Part shown: in pieces, positions 23,430-32,107 of the stretch
Layout: each line of letters starts with the position of its first letter
Numbering within the stretch: position 1 is the stretch's first letter
Origin: a virus
Length of the DNA stretch: 40,595 bases
Virus record (IMG/VR): IMGVR_UViG_3300046524_000356
Span: 1 to 40,595 of that record
Strand: one strand, 5' to 3'
Made by a program: the position numbers and the translations under genes
The notes under the pieces: generated by a model
Seen by the model: only the letters and a program-made list of their open reading frames with translations
What the model was told of the DNA's origin: nothing
Databases searched by the model: none

Positions 23430-25713
23430 TTTTCAAATCACGATCACGGCGATTGATCGCGCGACTGCTGTTGTGCGCCGAATCAACGCCGGGATGGCGC
23501 GCATCACACAGCCGATCACGAACATCCGTCGAGCTGCCGGCGCACTGACAAGGGAACTGGGCTTCGACAAAGTCGGGGTGGCCGTTGGCGGCGTCGTCAA
23601 GAACGTCCGCCAGCTTGGCAGCCAGCTGGGCTCGTTGCTGGGACCGCTGGCGATCATTGCCGGGGGCGGAACGCTGGCCGGGATCGCGGCGCTTGCGACG
23701 GAGTGGGGTCGCATGGGTTCCGAGATCTCGCGCACTGCCTCAATGCTCGATATGGGCGCTGGCAAGCTGCAGGCGCTGCGCGGTGCCGGTGCGCTGGCCG
23801 GCGTGGGCGCGCAGGAGCTGGAAGGTGGGCTGAAAAGCCTGGGCGACACAATGGAGGATGCGCTGTACGGGCGCAACCAGCAGGCGCTGGTGGTGCTGAA
23901 CCGCTTGGGCGTGGGCATCCACAAAACGAAGGACGGTTCGATCGACGCGGCGCGCGGCTTCCGCGACCTGGCCGGTGCGATCGCCGCAACGAAGAATGTA
24001 CAGGTGCAGGGCCTCATCGCTCGCACCTTTGGCCTGGAGGCAGCGTTGCCGCTGCTCCGCAAGGGGCCGGAAGCCATCGAGGCATACGAGCGCAAGGTGG
24101 CGTCGCTCGGTGGCATCATGGGTGGCGAGGCGCTGGCCGCCGCCGTGAAGTTCAAGGAGTCGCTGAGCTTTCTGGACATTGCCGTGCAGGGCGTGCGCAA
24201 CTCCATCGGAGAGAAGCTGCAGCCGATAATCGGTCCTCTGATCGAGCAGCTGACGGCGTGGATCGCCGCCAACCGCGAATTGATCTCGACGAAGGTGGCC
24301 GAGTTCGTGCAAGGCGTGGCACAGTGGATCTCTCGCCTAGACTTCAAAGAGATCGGTGAGCAGGTGCGCCAGTTCTGCTCGGACATCGAGTCGCTGGTGG
24401 ATAAGTTCGGCGGCTGGCAGAACGCTGCCGGCGCCGTCGTGCTGGCCATGAATGCCGGGTTGTTGGCAGGCGTCATCAACCTGGGCTTGGCTATTGGCAA
24501 TCTCGCCGTCGTGTCTGTGCCGGTCCTGATTCGTGGCTTCGGCCTGCTGGCGGCGGCAACAGAAGCGTCGCTTGTGCCGGCAATCGTGAAAGGGCTGACT
24601 AATGCGGCGCTGTACACGGCGATGCTGGCGGACATGGCCGTGGGTATCCCCGTGGTCGGATCGTTGCTTGGTGGCCTTTCTGTCGCGTTTGCGAGCGTCG
24701 GTGCTGCCATCGCTGCGACGCCGGTCGGCTGGCTGATCGCTGGTGCGGCGGCTGTCGCCGTTGCGGTGTACGCGATCTACAAGAACTGGGACAACATCAC
24801 GGCCTATTTCAGCGAGAAGTTCGCCGGCATCAAAGCGGCGTTCCAGAAAAACTGGCTGCAGGGGATCGTCAAGGCGCTATGGGAGTTTAATCCCGTCAAG
24901 ATTTTGGCCGATGCGTTCAACGGGCTGTCGAAGTGGTTGTTTGACTTCGATCTGTACGACGCCGGAAAGAGCCTGATCAACCGGCTTATCGGTGGCGTGA
25001 AGTCGGTTGCCACGATGCTGCCGAAGTCGGTGCTGAAGTTTCTGGGTATCGAGGGCTGGGCCAATTCACCGGTTCAGGTATCGGCGGCCGTCGCGCCGGC
25101 TGCAGGCGGACAGAAGGACGTACAAAACGCGCCGACAGTGCAGACGTCTGCACAAAAGGCTGCATCGCCGCTGGGTGTCCGGAACAATAACCCTGGCAAC
25201 CTGCGGCAGTGGGGAGACATGCCGCGTGACGCCAAGGGATACGCCATGTTTCCCACGGCTGACGCCGGCCTCGCTGCGGCGATCAAGAACCTGCGCGCCC
25301 AGCAGCAGGTCCACGGGCTGAACACTATCGAGAGCATCATCGGCAAGTGGGCGCCACCTTCGGAAAACAATACTGGTGCGTACATCTCGGACGTGGTCAA
25401 GCGTACCGGCTTCGGCGCAAAGCAACGCCTGAATCTTGACGACGCTGCGACGGTTGCACCGCTGATCTCCAGCATCATCAAGCATGAGGGCAACGGCGCG
25501 GCGTACAGCGACGAAATGATCAACAAGGCCGTCGCCGCCCAGCTGGGCGCGGCGGGTGCCGGTACGCAGCAGAAATCGGGGCCACAACAGGTCGAGATGG
25601 CGCTGACGCTCCACGGCTTGCCTACAGGCGTAACGGCCAGCGCGCAGACGAAGGGCGGGCAGTCTATGCCGGTTCGGGTCGCGTATTCGATGCCAACGGG
25701 GATTACACCATGA
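23419..25713 (+). CDS. Tail tape measure protein with C-terminal lysozyme-like domain
   Basis: A 764-aa protein. The N-terminal part is helical and Ala-rich (GMARITQPITNIRRAAGALT). Two hydrophobic stretches at about 340-385 and 415-460 are typical of tape measures. After residue 586 comes a distinct domain, GVRNNNPGNLRQWGD, then FPTADAGLAAAIKNLRAQQ and IIGKWAPPSENNTGAYI, the pattern of P5-type peptidoglycan hydrolases, probably used during DNA entry. The two parts are joined at about residues 565-586, where palindrome copy 4 is read as VQTSA (574-578). That suggests a domain was added at this point. Confidence 0.88.
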   Translation: MANNFQITITAIDRATAVVRRINAGMARITQPITNIRRAAGALTRELGFDKVGVAVGGVVKNVRQLGSQLGSLLGPLAIIAGGGTLAGIAALATEWGRMGSEISRTASMLDMGAGKLQALRGAGALAGVGAQELEGGLKSLGDTMEDALYGRNQQALVVLNRLGVGIHKTKDGSIDAARGFRDLAGAIAATKNVQVQGLIARTFGLEAALPLLRKGPEAIEAYERKVASLGGIMGGEALAAAVKFKESLSFLDIAVQGVRNSIGEKLQPIIGPLIEQLTAWIAANRELISTKVAEFVQGVAQWISRLDFKEIGEQVRQFCSDIESLVDKFGGWQNAAGAVVLAMNAGLLAGVINLGLAIGNLAVVSVPVLIRGFGLLAAATEASLVPAIVKGLTNAALYTAMLADMAVGIPVVGSLLGGLSVAFASVGAAIAATPVGWLIAGAAAVAVAVYAIYKNWDNITAYFSEKFAGIKAAFQKNWLQGIVKALWEFNPVKILADAFNGLSKWLFDFDLYDAGKSLINRLIGGVKSVATMLPKSVLKFLGIEGWANSPVQVSAAVAPAAGGQKDVQNAPTVQTSAQKAASPLGVRNNNPGNLRQWGDMPRDAKGYAMFPTADAGLAAAIKNLRAQQQVHGLNTIESIIGKWAPPSENNTGAYISDVVKRTGFGAKQRLNLDDAATVAPLISSIIKHEGNGAAYSDEMINKAVAAQLGAAGAGTQQKSGPQQVEMALTLHGLPTGVTASAQTKGGQSMPVRVAYSMPTGITP
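25138..25153. repeat. 16-bp palindrome, copy 4 of 5
   Basis: A perfect GTGCAGACGTCTGCAC in the tape-measure gene, in the linker just before the lysozyme-like domain, read as V-Q-T-S-A. Confidence 0.95.
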
Positions 25714-27254
25714 GTTTTGACCAACTGACCGGCGGCGTTCAGTCGCTGGCGAACACTGTTTCGAGCGGGCAGAACGTCACCAACCGCCTTGCCGCCGACT
25801 TTGGCGCTGGCGGCGGTGGCGACGCCGGATCGTGGCTTTCTAAGCTGCGGCCGGCGTCGTTTCGAGGCGTGCCCTTCAAGGTACTGGAAGGGCAGCTCAA
25901 GTTCGGGCGGCGCAGCGTCATCCATGAATACCCATTCCGTGACACGGTGTGGGTGGAGGACCTGGGCCGCGCCGCGCGCCGTATCGCCTTCACGGCATAC
26001 ATCGTCGGCGACGACGTCATCGCGCAGCGCGACCAGCTGCTGAAAGTTTGTGAGGAAGTCGGGGCGGTCGAGGGCGGCGAACTGGTGCACCCTACGCTGG
26101 GCCGCATGATCGTCAGCCTGGCAGATGGCGTTAGCTGCGCGGAGCGCTGGGATCGCGGCAGGGTATTTGAGCTTGCCTTCTCGTTCGTAGAGCAGGGCAA
26201 GCGCATTTTCCCAAATTCCGCAGTCGACACGCAGTCGGCTGTGGCCGGTGCTGCTGAAAAGGCCAAGGCGGCGGCCAAGGCGAACCTGATCAGCGCCGCT
26301 GCCGGCGCGCTGAAGTCGGGACTGGCGGTGGTGGCGCAGGCCACCTCGGCGGTCTCGACCTGGGCAGACGCCGCTCAGCGCCTGGTCAACGATGCGACGA
26401 ACCTGTACCACTTCGTGCAGACCATGCCGGGCGAGTTCGGCCGCATGTTCGGCAGCAATTCGACACGGCCCGCCGGCACTGGCGCAACTGTCGACAGCCT
26501 GGTGGCGCAGGGCGCAGCTAACCGCGCCAAGGTAGCGGTGGCGGCCACCAAGCTGGCCAGCACCGCCAGTGCGCTCGCAAGTGTCTCCGGTGGCGGTGCG
26601 ACAACTGCCGGTGCGCAGACGTCGACCGCAGGCAGCAGCGTGCCCCCTGCGGTGTCCGCTGCGCTGTCGGCTTACGTCGACGCGGTGCATGCCCTGGTTG
26701 CCACGGTAGCTACTGCGGCGCCGTCGCCTCCGGACGCATTGCGCCTGCTGACGGGCCTTACTGCCGCCGCGCCGGGCTTGCCGGGCGGTCTCGCTAAGCC
26801 TGCGTACCCCGTCAACGCGGTGGCGCCGGCAACCAGCGCGCAGGCGTCAGCATTGATGGCTGGCGCGACTGCGGATCTGTTTCGCCGCGCAGGCGTGATC
26901 GAACTGGCGAAGGCGAGCGCGAGCTACACGCCATCGTCCAGCGACGATGCCGTTGCAGTCCGGCAGCAGGTAACCCAGCTGGTCGAAGCCGAGATGCAGA
27001 TCGCGGCCGATCAAGGGCAGGACGACAGCTATCAAGCGCTGCACGATGTCCGTACGGCGGTCGTGCAGGACCTTGCGGCACGCGCCGCCGACCTGGCCAG
27101 CATGGTGCAGGTTGCCACGCCCCATTCGGTGCCGGCACTGTTCCTGGCTCAACGGCTCTACAGGGACGCCAGCCGGGCTGACGAGCTGGTGGCCGAGGCC
27201 AACCCGATACATCCCGCGTTCATGCCGCCGTCGTTCAAGGCGCTGGCGCGATAA
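25710..27254 (+). CDS. DNA circularisation/tail protein, Mu gpN-like
   Basis: A 514-aa protein, near Mu gpN (491). The N-terminal domain (WLSKLRPASFRGVPFKVLEG, SVIHEYPFRDTVWVEDLG, RRIAFTAYIVGDDV) is the 'DNA circularisation N' family, which in Mu is a baseplate hub/tail protein. The rest is a long Ala-rich helical region. It overlaps the tape-measure stop as ATGA, so the two are co-translated. Confidence 0.87.
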   Translation: MSFDQLTGGVQSLANTVSSGQNVTNRLAADFGAGGGGDAGSWLSKLRPASFRGVPFKVLEGQLKFGRRSVIHEYPFRDTVWVEDLGRAARRIAFTAYIVGDDVIAQRDQLLKVCEEVGAVEGGELVHPTLGRMIVSLADGVSCAERWDRGRVFELAFSFVEQGKRIFPNSAVDTQSAVAGAAEKAKAAAKANLISAAAGALKSGLAVVAQATSAVSTWADAAQRLVNDATNLYHFVQTMPGEFGRMFGSNSTRPAGTGATVDSLVAQGAANRAKVAVAATKLASTASALASVSGGGATTAGAQTSTAGSSVPPAVSAALSAYVDAVHALVATVATAAPSPPDALRLLTGLTAAAPGLPGGLAKPAYPVNAVAPATSAQASALMAGATADLFRRAGVIELAKASASYTPSSSDDAVAVRQQVTQLVEAEMQIAADQGQDDSYQALHDVRTAVVQDLAARAADLASMVQVATPHSVPALFLAQRLYRDASRADELVAEANPIHPAFMPPSFKALAR

Positions 27255-27289
27255 ACCGGCCGCTCCGGCGGCCTTCCGAAAGAAAAACG

Positions 27290-28351
27290 ATGCAAGACGA
27301 CCTGACCCTCGTTGTTGGAGGCATGCGCCTGTCCGGTTGGGACTCGATCCGCGTCACCGCCGGCATCGAGCGTTGTCCGAACGAGTTCGACATCACGATG
27401 AGTGAGCGCTTTGCGGGCGAGCTGGCCGGCGCGTCGACGGTGGTGAACGCGGGCGACTCCTGCGATGTGCTGCTCGGCGACGATCTGGTGATGCGCGGCT
27501 ACCTTGACCGCTTCATACCGACGATCAACGAGGGGCAACACGCGATACAGGCCGCTGGACGCGGGCGTTGTCAGGACCTGGTGGATTGCGCGGCGGAATG
27601 GCCGGGAGGCCAGATCACAGCATCGAGTGCGCTGGGGGTTGCGCAGAAGCTGTGCGAGCCGTATCAGCTGTCCGCGACCTGCATGGGCGACGCCGGCGGG
27701 CCTATCCCGCTGATGGTGCTCAACAACGGCGAAACAGCCTTCGAGATCATCGAGCGCGTCTGCCGGTACAGCGCGCTGCTGGTGTACGAAGGTCAGGACG
27801 GCAACCTGGTGATGAGCCAGGTGGGCACGGAGAAGGCCGCCAGCGGCTTCCAGCAGGGCGTCAACGTGTCGAGCGCGTCCTGCGCGTTCTCCGCCGACCA
27901 GCAGTTTTCCGAATACCTAGTGGTGCGAATGTCGATGGACGTCCTGCAGGACGCGGGCGACGCCGGCAACACGGTCGAGACGGTCACGAACCCGAATATC
28001 AAACGGCATCGTCGCCGGGTGATTGTTTCGGAAGGCGGCGACATGGGATCGGACGTGGCGAAGCAGCGCGCGCTGTGGGAGTGCAGCAGGCGCTGGGGGC
28101 GCGCGGCGCAGCTACGTCTGACTACGGATAGCTGGCGGGACTCCGCCGGCAAGCTCTACAGGCCGAACACGCTGGTCGACATCGATATCCCGTTTCTGAA
28201 GATCGTCAAGCGCACCTGGTTGATCAGCGAGGTGACATACCGACGCGACGGGCAGGGCACGGCGGCCGACCTGGTCATCATGCCGCCGGAAGCGTTCGCG
28301 CCTGAACCAATCCTGCTCCAGCAGGGACCTGCGGAGCTGGGGCAGCAATAG
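27290..28351 (+). CDS. Baseplate hub protein, Mu gpP-like
   Basis: A 353-aa protein. It starts with DDLTLVVGGMRLSGWDSIRV and has a middle FEIIERVCRYSALLVYEGQDGN, then VTNPNIKRHRRRVIV and PNTLVDIDIPFLKIVKRTWLIS, which fits the Mu gpP family of hub proteins related to T4 gp27. It would bind the spike protein encoded next. There is a short gap of 35 bp from gpN. Confidence 0.85.
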   Translation: MQDDLTLVVGGMRLSGWDSIRVTAGIERCPNEFDITMSERFAGELAGASTVVNAGDSCDVLLGDDLVMRGYLDRFIPTINEGQHAIQAAGRGRCQDLVDCAAEWPGGQITASSALGVAQKLCEPYQLSATCMGDAGGPIPLMVLNNGETAFEIIERVCRYSALLVYEGQDGNLVMSQVGTEKAASGFQQGVNVSSASCAFSADQQFSEYLVVRMSMDVLQDAGDAGNTVETVTNPNIKRHRRRVIVSEGGDMGSDVAKQRALWECSRRWGRAAQLRLTTDSWRDSAGKLYRPNTLVDIDIPFLKIVKRTWLISEVTYRRDGQGTAADLVIMPPEAFAPEPILLQQGPAELGQQ

Positions 28352-28359
28352 GAGAATGC

Positions 28360-29013
28360 ATGAGTGAGATTTACGCCGCCATCGAGCGGGTGTATCGCCG
28401 GGTGCTGCTGGTGGTCGGGCGTGGCCGGATTAAGACTGGCGCGGACGACGGCCCGGCGCAGAAGCAGCAAGTACGGCTCAGCCAGTTCGAGACGTTTGAC
28501 GACATCCCAAGGCTGTCCGAGTACGGCTTCAACTCGATGCCCCCCGAAGAATCAGATGCGGTGCTGATTTTCGCTGGGGGAAACCGCCGCGACGGCGTCA
28601 TCATCGCCACCGGCAATCAGACCTATCGGATGCGCAACCTCAAGCCGGGCGAGGTGTCGATCTCCGACAACCTGGGCCAGTCGGTCTACCTCACGCAGAG
28701 CGGCATCGTCATCGATGGCGCCGGCCTACCGATCCTGGTGCACAACACGCCGTCCGTCACGTTCGACACGCCCACGGTACACGCAACCGGCGACGTGGTG
28801 ATCGACGGCGCGCTGCTGGTTAAAAAGGATGCGACGGTCCAGCAGAACGTGTTGGTCACGCAAAGCGTCACCGCGCAGGGCGACATCTCCGACCACGGCA
28901 GCAAGTCGATGAAGGCAATGCGCGACGTCTTCAACAGCCACGACCACGCGGTGGCCAGCGTCAAGGCCGGCACCGACAGCGTCAAGACTAACAAGCCGAA
29001 CCAATCCGAATGA
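28360..29013 (+). CDS. Baseplate spike protein, Mu gp45-like
   Basis: A 217-aa membrane-piercing spike, near Mu gp45 (197). An OB-like N-terminal domain with FETFDDIPRLSEYGFNSMP and GGNRRDGVIIATGNQT is followed by a beta-helix (SVTFDTPTVHATGDVVIDG, repetitive strands). Near the end NSHDHAVAS contains the H-x-H pattern that in Mu-like spikes binds a metal at the tip. The start at 28360 follows GGAGAATGC. It ends overlapping gp46 as ATGA. Confidence 0.87.
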   Translation: MSEIYAAIERVYRRVLLVVGRGRIKTGADDGPAQKQQVRLSQFETFDDIPRLSEYGFNSMPPEESDAVLIFAGGNRRDGVIIATGNQTYRMRNLKPGEVSISDNLGQSVYLTQSGIVIDGAGLPILVHNTPSVTFDTPTVHATGDVVIDGALLVKKDATVQQNVLVTQSVTAQGDISDHGSKSMKAMRDVFNSHDHAVASVKAGTDSVKTNKPNQSE

Positions 29014-29444
29014 GCGATACAACAATTATCTGGGACCCCAAGCAGGGGATAGGCGACTGGGCGCTCGATGGCGCGCAGCTGCAGGCCGGGAACGATCTGG
29101 TGACGGCGGTCTACATCAGCTTGTTCAGTGATCGGGTCGCGGGAGCGGACGACGTCATTCCAGACGGCTCGGGTGATCCGCGCGGCTGGTGGGGCGATGG
29201 CGATGTTGTCATTGGCTCACGGCTGTGGCTGCTGCGCCGCTCCAAGCAGACCATCGAGACGCTGAACCTGGCCAAGGACTACATCACGGAGGCGCTGCAG
29301 TGGCTGATCGATGACGAGGTCGTCGGGAGTTTCGACATAACGGTCGAGTGGACGGCGGCCGGAATGCTGGGCGCCAACGTGGTCGCGCACAAGCCGGCCG
29401 GCGGGCCGACATCAATGCAATTTTTCTGGAACTGGAGTAGCTGA
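29010..29444 (+). CDS. Baseplate protein, Mu gp46 family
   Basis: A 144-aa wedge component; Mu gp46 is 143 aa. The pattern ALDGAQLQAGNDLVTAVYIS, RGWWGDG and LWLLRRSKQT is the gp46 family. The start overlaps the gp45 stop. It probably joins gp47 to the hub. Confidence 0.88.
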   Translation: MSDTTIIWDPKQGIGDWALDGAQLQAGNDLVTAVYISLFSDRVAGADDVIPDGSGDPRGWWGDGDVVIGSRLWLLRRSKQTIETLNLAKDYITEALQWLIDDEVVGSFDITVEWTAAGMLGANVVAHKPAGGPTSMQFFWNWSS

Positions 29445-29445
29445 A

Positions 29446-30561
29446 ATGCCCTACGCACGACCAACACTGTCCGGCCTGCAGGAGACGGTGGCAAGCGACA
29501 TCGCCGCCAGCCTGAAAGGCTCGGATGCGCTGCTGCGCTTCTCCAACTTGGGCATCACCGGCCGGGCGCAGGCTGGCCTGGCCAACATGCACTACGGCTA
29601 CCTCGACTGGATAGCCAAGCAAGCGGTGCCCTTCACGTGCACCGATGAATTCCTGGAAGGGTGGGCCGCGCTCAAGGGAGTTTTCCGCGCTCCCCCGACC
29701 AGCGCGGCCGGCACGGTCACGTTTAATGGCGCCGCCGGAAAGTCTATTCCGAAGGGCGCCGGCATCGCGCGCAGCGACGGCGTCGCATTCCTTGCCACAT
29801 CGGCGGCCGTCGTGGCTGCGGACGGCACGATCTCGGTGCCGGTGAGTGCGGTTGCCGATCCTGCCGGTCTGGCTGGCGCATTCGGCAATACACCGGTCGG
29901 CGCAGCAATGACGCTGTCGCAGTCCATCGCGGGCATTCAGTCCACTGGCGCGGTGAGCGTTGAGGTCAAGGGCGGCGCGGATCTGGAAGGGAGCGACAGC
30001 TTGCGTAGTCGGATGCTTGCTGCCTATCAGCAGGCGCCGCAGGGTGGTGGTCAGACCGATTACGAGAGCTGGGCGAAAACGGCGCCCGGTGTCACGCGCG
30101 CCTGGTGCGTGCCCAATGGCTTCGGTATCGGCACGGTCGTCATCTTCACGATGTTCGACCAGGTGCGCGCCGCCACCGGCGGCTTCCCGCAAGGAACGGA
30201 CGGCGTCGCCGCTGCCGAACCGCGCGGGATCGTCGCCAGCGGGGACCAACTGGTGGTGGCCAACACGTTGTACGGCGTGCAGGCAGCGGTCGGCCTGGTG
30301 TATGCCGCCGCGCCGATCCCGCATGCGGTCGACCTGACCATTCAGGGGCTGAGCCTGTCGTCGCAGGCGACCATCACTGCCGCAATTGCGGCCACGCTGC
30401 TTACGCAAGGCCGCCCTGGCGGGACGATTCCCTTCGGAGCGGTCTGGTCGGCCATAGCCACGGCCGTGAACGGCAACGCGTTCACGGTGACGCCGACCGC
30501 CGACATCGTGTGCGGCTTCGGCCAGCTGCCGGTGGTGGGCACGATTAGCTTCGGGGGCTGA
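29446..30561 (+). CDS. Baseplate wedge protein J / Mu gp47 family
   Basis: A 371-aa protein, close to Mu gp47 (360). The pattern LQETVASDIAASLKGSDALLR near the start, then LEGSDSLRSRMLAAYQQAPQGG and the DYESWAKTAPGVTRAWCVPN region belongs to the baseplate J/gp47 family. It is a main part of the wedge that triggers sheath contraction. It is followed by the gp48-like gene after 2 bp. Confidence 0.92.
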   Translation: MPYARPTLSGLQETVASDIAASLKGSDALLRFSNLGITGRAQAGLANMHYGYLDWIAKQAVPFTCTDEFLEGWAALKGVFRAPPTSAAGTVTFNGAAGKSIPKGAGIARSDGVAFLATSAAVVAADGTISVPVSAVADPAGLAGAFGNTPVGAAMTLSQSIAGIQSTGAVSVEVKGGADLEGSDSLRSRMLAAYQQAPQGGGQTDYESWAKTAPGVTRAWCVPNGFGIGTVVIFTMFDQVRAATGGFPQGTDGVAAAEPRGIVASGDQLVVANTLYGVQAAVGLVYAAAPIPHAVDLTIQGLSLSSQATITAAIAATLLTQGRPGGTIPFGAVWSAIATAVNGNAFTVTPTADIVCGFGQLPVVGTISFGG

Positions 30562-30563
30562 GC

Positions 30564-31127
30564 ATGGCCGCTCCTTCTTACTGCGCGTCGGACTACCTCG
30601 GCGCGCTGCAGGCGCTGATGCCACGCGGCCGGATCTGGCCGCGCGATGTGTCCTCGGTGCAAGCCAAGGTGCTGGCTGGCTTGACGAAGGTCTATGAGGT
30701 GCAAAACCAGCGCGCCAACAACCTGCTGGTCGATGCGTTCCCCAAGACTGCGGCGGAGCTGCTGCCGGAATGGGAAGCGACGCTCGGCCTGGTGTCGACC
30801 AGCGCCGGGCCGGCCGCGACGGTTGCCGCGCGTCAGGCGCTGGTGGTGGCCAGACTGATCGGCGCCAACGGCATAGCGGCCAGCGATTTTGCGGGCTACG
30901 CGGCATTGCTCGGCTATTTCGTTTCGGTCAAGGGCAATGCGCCGTTCCGCTGCGGCCAGAGCCGCACGGGCGCGCACGTCGGCGGAGTCGAGCGCATGTT
31001 CGAGTGGATCGTCAGCGCGCACGCGCTGCCGTCGATGCCGTTCGGTGCATACGGTCCCGCGCTGCTGCAGCAGGAAATGCAGCGCCTGGCGCCGCCGTAC
31101 GCCTTCCTTAAATTCGTTTTCAACTGA
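30564..31127 (+). CDS. Tail protein, DUF2313 (YmfQ / Mu gp48) family
   Basis: A 187-aa protein. The pattern YLGALQALMPRGRIWPRD, then LLPEWEATLGLVS and ARQALVVARLIG matches the DUF2313 family, which links the baseplate wedge to the fibre. A Cys-containing segment (FRCGQSRTGAHVG) near residue 130 is normal for the family. The next gene starts 8 bp after the stop. Confidence 0.87.
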   Translation: MAAPSYCASDYLGALQALMPRGRIWPRDVSSVQAKVLAGLTKVYEVQNQRANNLLVDAFPKTAAELLPEWEATLGLVSTSAGPAATVAARQALVVARLIGANGIAASDFAGYAALLGYFVSVKGNAPFRCGQSRTGAHVGGVERMFEWIVSAHALPSMPFGAYGPALLQQEMQRLAPPYAFLKFVFN

Positions 31128-31135
31128 GGTGACAG

Positions 31136-31774
31136 ATGTATCAAATTGATGTGCCAAGTGCCTCTCCCACGTTGCCGGCGACATCGGCGCCGGGTCTGGC
31201 CGGTTATTTCACCGACGGCAGCGTTGCCGGCGGCATCGATCCGACTGTTGTTCCGGCGGAGTTTCTCAACGCGATGATGCTGGAGCTTCTGGCTGTCGTT
31301 ACGGCCGGCGGCCTGGCGCCGGTCAAAGGATCGAATGGGCAAATGCTGCTGGCGATCCAGAACCTGATCGAGGCGCGCTCGGGCAACTACGCGCTCGATA
31401 CCGGCGTGGCCGGCGCCTTTGTTGTCGCGCTGAGTCCTCCGGTCGCAGCCTATCCGAACGGCCTGCAGGTGCGATTCCGCGCGACGCATGCCAATGCCGG
31501 CGCGTGCACGCTGGACGCGGGCGCTGGCCCGGTGCCGCTACAGCGCGACGACGGTGCGCCGCTGCAGCAGGGCGACGTGCCCAACAACAGCATCGTCAGC
31601 GCTACGTATGACAAGCCTGCCAACGCGTTCCTGCTCAACAGCGTCGTGCCGTCGCAGTTCGGTGCGCTGGCCAAGCTCGGCATCGGCGCCGGCCTGGTCA
31701 ACGACGGAGCCGGCAACTTGGCGGTGAACTTCACGGCGCTGTCGTCGGATATGTTTTTTATTGGTCAACTTTAA
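31136..31774 (+). CDS. Tail fibre-region protein
   Basis: A 212-aa protein following gp48. The N-terminus (QIDVPSASPTLPATSAPGLAGYF) is a pattern found at the start of phage tail fibre proteins in beta-proteobacterial prophages, followed by beta-rich segments (LQVRFRATHANAGACTLDAG). Too short for a full fibre on its own; perhaps the first piece that attaches to the baseplate, with later genes giving the receptor-binding part. Role inferred from place and pattern. Confidence 0.65.
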   Translation: MYQIDVPSASPTLPATSAPGLAGYFTDGSVAGGIDPTVVPAEFLNAMMLELLAVVTAGGLAPVKGSNGQMLLAIQNLIEARSGNYALDTGVAGAFVVALSPPVAAYPNGLQVRFRATHANAGACTLDAGAGPVPLQRDDGAPLQQGDVPNNSIVSATYDKPANAFLLNSVVPSQFGALAKLGIGAGLVNDGAGNLAVNFTALSSDMFFIGQL

Positions 31775-31783
31775 GAGGAAGCG

Positions 31784-32098
31784 ATGGCAAGTTTTGTAGC
31801 AAAAGCGGCGCCGCCGGCAGGGCAGTACACGACGTTGGGACTGGTGCCCAACGATATGACCATCAACATCATCGGCGTCAACACTGACCCGATCAACGCA
31901 GTGACGATCCGGCTCGGCCTGTCCAGCGCCGCTATCGCGCCGTTGCCGATCCCGGCCAGCGATTACATCGAGCCGCCCGACCTGGTGATCCCGGCCAGCG
32001 GCAAACTCGAATTGACCGCGTACGCGGTTCTCGCGGGCGAAGCAATCACCGTTTTCAACAGCGCGGCCACCTTGAGCTGGCGCGCGCATGGCCGTTAG
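31784..32098 (+). CDS. Small tail-tip-region protein
   Basis: A 104-aa protein with strongly beta-rich sequence (MTINIIGVNTDPINAVTIRLG, LVIPASGKLELTAYAVLAGEAI) like a compact sandwich domain. No signal peptide or membrane segment. AGAGGAAGCG before the ATG is a good ribosome site. It lies between two fibre genes and probably belongs to the adhesin complex. I do not recognise a family. Confidence 0.6.
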   Translation: MASFVAKAAPPAGQYTTLGLVPNDMTINIIGVNTDPINAVTIRLGLSSAAIAPLPIPASDYIEPPDLVIPASGKLELTAYAVLAGEAITVFNSAATLSWRAHGR

Positions 32099-32107
32099 GA
32101 GAGATTC

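Noticed and set aside
25074-26690. A 538-aa open frame on the minus strand under the tape-measure and gpN genes
   Set aside because: It is antisense to two well-supported genes, its composition is typical of GC-rich shadow frames (His/Arg/Ala-rich) and there is no ribosome site.
27255-27289. A GC-rich hairpin between gpN and gpP (GGCCGC-TCC-GGCGGCC)
   Set aside because: There is no T-run after the stem, so I do not call it a terminator.
29284-30906. A 540-aa open frame on the minus strand under gp46-gp48
   Set aside because: It is antisense to three conserved baseplate genes and has the Arg/Pro-rich composition of a shadow frame.
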